Assembly: GCA_028829895.1 (NCBI GenBank)
Contig: CM054180.1
Span: 119,830,473-119,894,472, forward strand
Origin: Sinotaia quadrata
Taxonomy: Eukaryota; Mollusca; Gastropoda; Architaenioglossa; Viviparidae
Reading direction: 5' to 3'
DNA: 64,000 nucleotides
Shown here: piece after piece, positions 58,062 to 64,000 of the stretch
Layout of the letters: each line of letters begins with the position of its first letter
Numbering within the stretch: the first letter of the stretch is position 1
Translations under genes and position numbers: made by a program
Notes under the pieces: model-generated
What the model was told of the DNA's origin: nothing
Databases searched by the model: none
Seen by the model: the letters and a program-made list of their open reading frames with translations, nothing else

Positions 58062-61000
58062 GTGAGTGGACACATGTTTTTTTCTTCTTAATAATCTTTA
58101 CCTTTCTTTAAAAAAATATTGTTTTGTTTTTAATAATTCCTTGAGTTTTTCCCCCTTTGCTGCATCTTGTCACCATCCTTGTGTTCATTTTTGCTTATAA
58201 GATAGCATGTACCATATACATGTATGCTTGTCTGTGTGCATTTGTGTATGCAGATAGATAGATTTTGGATTGAAAAGATATAAATTAATTTGTTTTAAAA
58301 AAATTAAAACTAAAGCCACATAATGTCATTTATTGTAACAAAATTTGTTTTGTTCATATTTATATTTTAATTTTATTATTATTATTGTTTATATTTTAAT
58401 CATTCTATTAATATTGTTTTTATTTTAATCATTGTTTTATTGGTATTATTACATGACTCTTCAAGTTCAGCAATCCACACTAACTAAAATCATAATTTAA
58501 TTTACTGCATTTGTAAAAATGAATAGTCTAAAATTATTCAGTACATTTTATAAATGACTAATTAGGTAATACTTTTTTATTGCTTAAATTATTAAACATT
58601 TATAAATATAAGATTAATTTAAAACTTATCTAATTTTTTACTTATAAATGACAAAAACACATAATTTTATTTAGTTATCTTATTAATAATATTCTTAAAC
58701 TTTAATCTTCATGTACTTTTGGTTTGTAAAACATATAAAATAAAAAATTAAGCAGCAGATTTTTAACTTGAGTAAAACTAAAAGATCATATACACAAATG
58801 TATTACTTAAACAATGTTTTCTATGGCCTTTTTCTTGATCCATATCCATTTATTTAAGATATTTCAGTGAATCTTATATAAGTGCATATTCTTTGCTGAA
58901 CTACTTGTTTCACAATGCTATTTTTAGAATTGCTTTCAATTTTATGAATATCATTAGAGATATTAAATATGAGTAAATTACAATCTTTTTTAATGTTATT
59001 ATTTCTTTCTTTAATTATTTGATATATATATTTCATTGATATTTAGAGTTATTAATTAAACATTGATTTATCAGCTATTCTGACTTTAATTATAAATTTT
59101 GTGCGAATAGATTTTCATTATTACTGTGCAGAGAATCATGGTTACTGACTATTTGTCCACATTATGAGTTTGACAATCGGAACAAATGATATTAATATGC
59201 ATTACGACTGTCATCTTGGCCTGTATAATAAATGCATCTCAATTACTGAAGATTATCCATCATCTAATCATCATAACCAAACCATAACTTTTGTGTATTA
59301 TCACTTCAATAATATATTGTATGTATAGGATATATCTATATCAGCTAGCCTTCAAGGATGAGGTAAAAAACCCATTCAGCATTAACCCTCTTACCTGTAA
59401 TTGTAACCATATCCATTGTTATAAAATAGAATTTACACCCTGATTAGTAACAGTATTTCTGAATTTACTCTTGCCCAATCACTGATATAATGATTTAGCT
59501 GAGTTTACATTGGACCTAAATCAATGATTAATTATCTGACTATAACCAACTAATTGCTCATACTAATCAACACAGAACAAATAATACCTTACCCGTCTCC
59601 TAGTGCTGTTAACAGCTCGGTAGTAAATATTTCCATAACTTAAGGCTAGGACTGTTAGAGTAATCTTCTCTAGTGCTTACTGTGAATGCCTGGTGACATT
59701 CAGCTTTTCTATTAAGTGTCCAAAAATTTAAATTGCATAGTTTAAGTCTCGGAGGAATAAATGAAATCATTAATTAAAAATTACTTCATATTGTAGTCAT
59801 TTTGGTAATATTATAAGCTTTTATTCGTCAAAATCATATCTCAGTCAAGTAGTAAAACATTTCATTTCACTAAGAAGAATGATTTTTCATTCTGTATAAA
59901 TGAATAATCTGCAACTTTAGTTATATCAGAATTTTTTAATCCAATTTCATATGTTACGCAAATAATGCTTAACCAACCACCTTGTACAGTTCATTGGTAA
60001 AGTCTGTAAAAAGGTACTCAACCCAATGGATTGTACACCCTTTTTGTTATTAAAAAGAGGAACTGCTCATAGGCCACTGTTGTGTACATTTTATAAGCTT
60101 CAGTACATGCAGAATCCTGTTTATAAAGCAATTTAAAATTGCATCGTGTATTTCCATTAATTGTAAAAAGAAATGCAACAGTAATAATTGCATGACCAGT
60201 GCAGACCATATAAATTAGAATTGTGTAATCTTTAGGCTGTTGTAAGCTCCATATAAGTACACTATGGTACACTTACTTGGTTGCTTTCATTACACTAGGA
60301 AAATTCTAATGGACAAGTACAGTAATTTCACAATATAAAGAAGGTGCTACAATAATAATTGCATGACCATTTCTTTTCTTTTGTTGTTGCATAGTTACTT
60401 ATCTTTACTTTCTCCTGTCTGTGTACATGTGGAAATTCTTTCTGAACTGGCTTAGATATGTTACATAGTGTGCATGTGCATTATTCTGAATCTGAGCCTA
60501 GTAATTTAAGTGGTTTTTACATATCTTGTTGCTTATCTGTAAGACTCAAGGCTTAAAATAATGTATGCATGTGATGATATATAGTAACACTGAGTATTAT
60601 GTGTAATATGTAAATACAAAATATTTTTGTAATATTTAGTTGTAAATGATCAGTGTTTAGTTCTTTATCCATTAAAAAACCATTTAACATACTGCATTAA
60701 TTAATTTGCATTTTTATTTTTATTTTTATTTTTTTTGTCAGCACACAAGTAAAATAAAACATTCATAGGTTTGGAACAATACTTTAAATTTTATCAACTA
60801 ACAACATTTTTTCCTTTTTAATTCAAACACTTGTTTTAACTCTCCTGTATGAAGCTGTGAGAAAGACATTTCTTCATCTTAGTAGGAAGAAATTTATATA
60901 CTTGTTACTTGTTGGGTTTTCATTTCTTCATTTGACTATATCATATTATCATTTATTGTTTGTGTTTTGCACATAATAATTTAGGTAACTAAGATCAAAG

Positions 61001-64000
61001 TTACAACAGATCTATTATGTCCATAATTATTTAAACCTGGCTGTTTTTCTCAAGATATTTAAACTAAGTATTTTGTTCACTTTTGTTCAGATATTCTTTT
61101 TTTAAATTCATAAACTTAACAGTTAAATTGATTGAACATTGCACATTGAAGTTTCTTGTTATTCTTAAAATCTCTAAAAGCTTTACAGTAAGGGTGTAGT
61201 TCAACAAGCAGGTGGGTTGAAAAAAACTTTGAACTACCATAACTGGTGGCATGGGCTTTAACCTATTTACAAGGCTAGTGCCTGAGCCTCACAGCCACCC
61301 AGCTTATTGAAGGATTTTGTTTGTTTAATTATTTGTGTTTTTTGATTAATTTATTTTTCCTTGGTGTGTGTGTGTGTCTGAAACAGATTAAGTCAGACCG
61401 ATTAATGATAGAATAATAATATATATATATACAAAATTAATATTTTAATATTTTTATTCTTATGTAGTTTTATATCATATTATTGCTGTTGTATATGATA
61501 TTCTTATAACACCTAAACTAAATACTTTTACAGTTGTATTGTTCAGTTTATCTCACTAAATAGCATTAAATATACAGAATTTCAAAATGAATTGTTAAAA
61601 TTGTTAAAAATGAGTTATTGCAGTGAATGGTCCTGCAAAGTGGCTTGAAACCTATAAATGGTCTCACAATACTTCTTATAGACTTATAATAGACAAATAA
61701 TTAGAAATGCATGAGTAAACTCACTGAATAGAAGATTCTAGATTTAAATTCCAGATTACAACTGCATATTAGTCACCTTATTTTGCCTATATAAAACAAT
61801 CTAAAATAGAATCTTGCTTTCCAACAAGGGTATATTACTTTAAACACCTGAATTAACTTTCTAAATGCCTTATAATGCTTAAATAAACACTAAATAGCTT
61901 GGAACCTTTAAATAAGCTCACAGAATAGCTTATTAAAATGAATGCATTCATTTAATGAATAGCCTGTAATGCATATATGAACGTACAAAAATATCTAGGA
62001 AAAAATGAATCAAGTCACTCAAGATTCAAGAAGAAGCTTGAACTAAAAAAACAGATTTACAAATAAAATTAAACACATGATTAATGAACTTTTAATTGTA
62101 CAACTTCAAACTTAGAAAATGTTTGAAGTTAAGTGATAAATATATTCAGGGGAAGTGGGAGAGTTGAGACTTGAATGTTGACAGGATGAGTATAAGTCTT
62201 ACTTAAGATGAAGAGACAATTCATTAAAGGAAGTTGGAGTCTTATATACCCCCCAAAAGACATTGTCTGAGGGATTTGTTTCTTTAACTGAGGGATTTTA
62301 AGAATTTTTATCAGGGAAGGGAAAAGTACAGTTAATGGATGCTATATATAATACTTGTACCTTTTCTAAACTGTTGCATCTGAAATAAGTACCATATCAT
62401 TAACAACATAAATAAAATGTTTACAATATTCATATAGGCTTGGAAACACTTATTCAAACACAGATGTTGTGTTTGCCACTGTGTTTAGAGTTGTATGTAT
62501 TCATTAACATTCAATCAGACATGACTAAGTCTAAAACTAATTATGTACATTTGTGTGTGCAAATGCACTTATTAATTATTGTACATATTGGTTGCTACCT
62601 TTCCATTTGAGGTATTTTTTAAATCAAGTTTTCATTGCCACATTTCTTGCTTGTAACATACCAATCTCTGTTGCCTGTAACTAAAGCCTTCCCAGAAGTA
62701 ATATGTGAATTTTATCTCATAGCTTATACTTGTTAGAATTCTGACCCAGGTAATGAAGTATATTATCAGAAAAGTGTATTATTGTGACTATAGCAGTATT
62801 TATGTATTTAATTATTTTATAGTGCCCCAGTGTCATATCTTAATTAGCTATTTAAAGTATTGAAAAATACATTTTTATAATTTTTAATTCAATATTTAAA
62901 TTATTCACAGAGAACTTTCATTTTGGAATCAGGTTTCTGTGGTGATGAAGTATATTAATATTATCGAATAATGTGCATAGGTCTTGCATTCTGAACAAAT
63001 GTTCAAAGTTTTGAATGTGAGTCATGTTGAGTTGTTTTTTGTTTTTTTTTACAATTTTATAATTTAAAATAGTTCTGATGTAAAGTGATTTCTCACTTTA
63101 TTTAATGACAAGGCCATTTGTGGTCATGACAGCCATATTTAATTTAACCTTGTTAATGCATAATTTGCTACATGTCTTTAGTAAATAGTAAATGATAATG
63201 TGCTTTTTTAAATACAGTAAAAGCTTATAATATGTGTGTGTGTGTGTATGGGGGGGGTGTTCCAAAAAACTTGGCACATAACAAATGTTAGGTATAACAA
63301 ATAAATTTTCTTTGGATATATATATATGAAGATTGATAAACAGTTACTGTTGTTATTTTAAATTACAAATGAGTGTTTATTAAAGCATAAATAAACAGCT
63401 TAATTAAATGTAATAGTGTTTGAACTAAGTGAAAATAAACAAGTACAGTTAATTCAAACTGTTGCAGCAACACTGAAGAGACTGAAAAAGTGAGCAAATA
63501 AAAGTCTGAGCATTATAGTTAATCTTTTAGTTTGTCACATTGTGGTTTAAATTACTTAATGAGTAAATGTTTCCAGTCATTCATTACACTTTTATTGTTA
63601 TGACACTCAATAGATTTAGCAAATTGAGTAAACTTTCACTTTTATTTTGCATCTTGGCCTATCATATCCATATTTGAGAGCAAGGAAAGGTTCTGTACAT
63701 ATACTCAGGTGATATTTTTAATGTTCATTATTATTTAATTAAAGTGCTGACATTATAAGATTAAGAAATATGAATATAAATCAGATTAACTGATGAAGTG
63801 TATATAGCTGTAAATGTGAATAGTGTTTCAGAGTTAATTGACTTATTGACATAAACATACCTGTAGTGACACTTTTCACTACATTTATTGGTAGAAAATT
63901 ACTTGAGTTTATTATTATGTTTTGGATAAAAGATCAACTCTGAATTTTGCAAATTGTGAGATGTTACTGCAATATATTTCCAGTAAATTAGTTTTTAACT
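58062..64000 (+). other. EVI5: EVI5 intron 12 sequence with no recognised feature
   Basis: I looked for the next coiled-coil exon (family sequence ESAALADRLIQGQV-like) and did not find it, so the intron probably continues past the window. The sequence is AT-rich with short TG and TA tracts only. Confidence 0.6.

Noticed and set aside
58062..64000. Further EVI5 exons
   Set aside because: No stretch encoding the conserved continuation of the coiled coil with acceptor and donor was found.

Overview
The window is AT-rich eukaryotic nuclear DNA. It has long introns with GT/AG boundaries, many microsatellites and minisatellites, and decayed transposons. It looks like an invertebrate, probably a mollusc or other lophotrochozoan. 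That placement is an inference from gene content, intron size and repeat style, and no marker in the window proves it.

The main gene is on the + strand and is an EVI5/EVI5-like RabGAP (TBC domain followed by a coiled coil). Twelve coding exons can be joined in a consistent phase from the start codon at 24771 to a 30-nt exon at 58032-58061. They encode about 428 residues: an acidic N-terminal segment, a Ser/Thr-rich linker, a full TBC domain with both catalytic fingers (exons 3-9), and the first part of the coiled coil (exons 9-12). The C-terminal half lies beyond the right edge. A non-coding first exon is proposed near 7.7-8.0 kb, which would make intron 1 about 16.6 kb.

On the minus strand at the left end are two coding pieces: an XTBD (XRN2-binding) exon at 3247-3528, and an open reading frame of more than 215 codons at 647-1 that runs off the window. 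They may be one gene. Its proposed 5' leader lies near 7.4 kb, close to and divergent from the proposed EVI5 leader, so 7.5-7.75 kb may be a bidirectional promoter.

The 44.4-47.8 kb interval, inside EVI5 intron 9, is richer in CpG than its surroundings. It carries a TATA-like site, a candidate leader exon with a donor, and a short exon at 47689-47720 with a strong start context and a near-consensus donor. That exon's phase matches EVI5 exon 10. I read it as a candidate internal promoter for an EVI5 isoform with the coiled coil but no TBC domain, and it is the most interesting prediction here.

The rest is intron. It holds about fifteen minisatellite or duplicated arrays with unrelated units, long CA and CT microsatellites, a mariner transposase relic (5.7-6.2 kb), a TA-flanked MITE inserted in a minisatellite (16.7-17.2 kb), hAT-like non-autonomous elements (44.4 and 53.5-54.1 kb), a LINE reverse-transcriptase scrap (43.3 kb) and two dispersed repeat pairs. 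One minisatellite starts exactly at the EVI5 exon 6 donor and seems to have grown from it. No rRNA, tRNA, CRISPR array or bacterial feature was seen.
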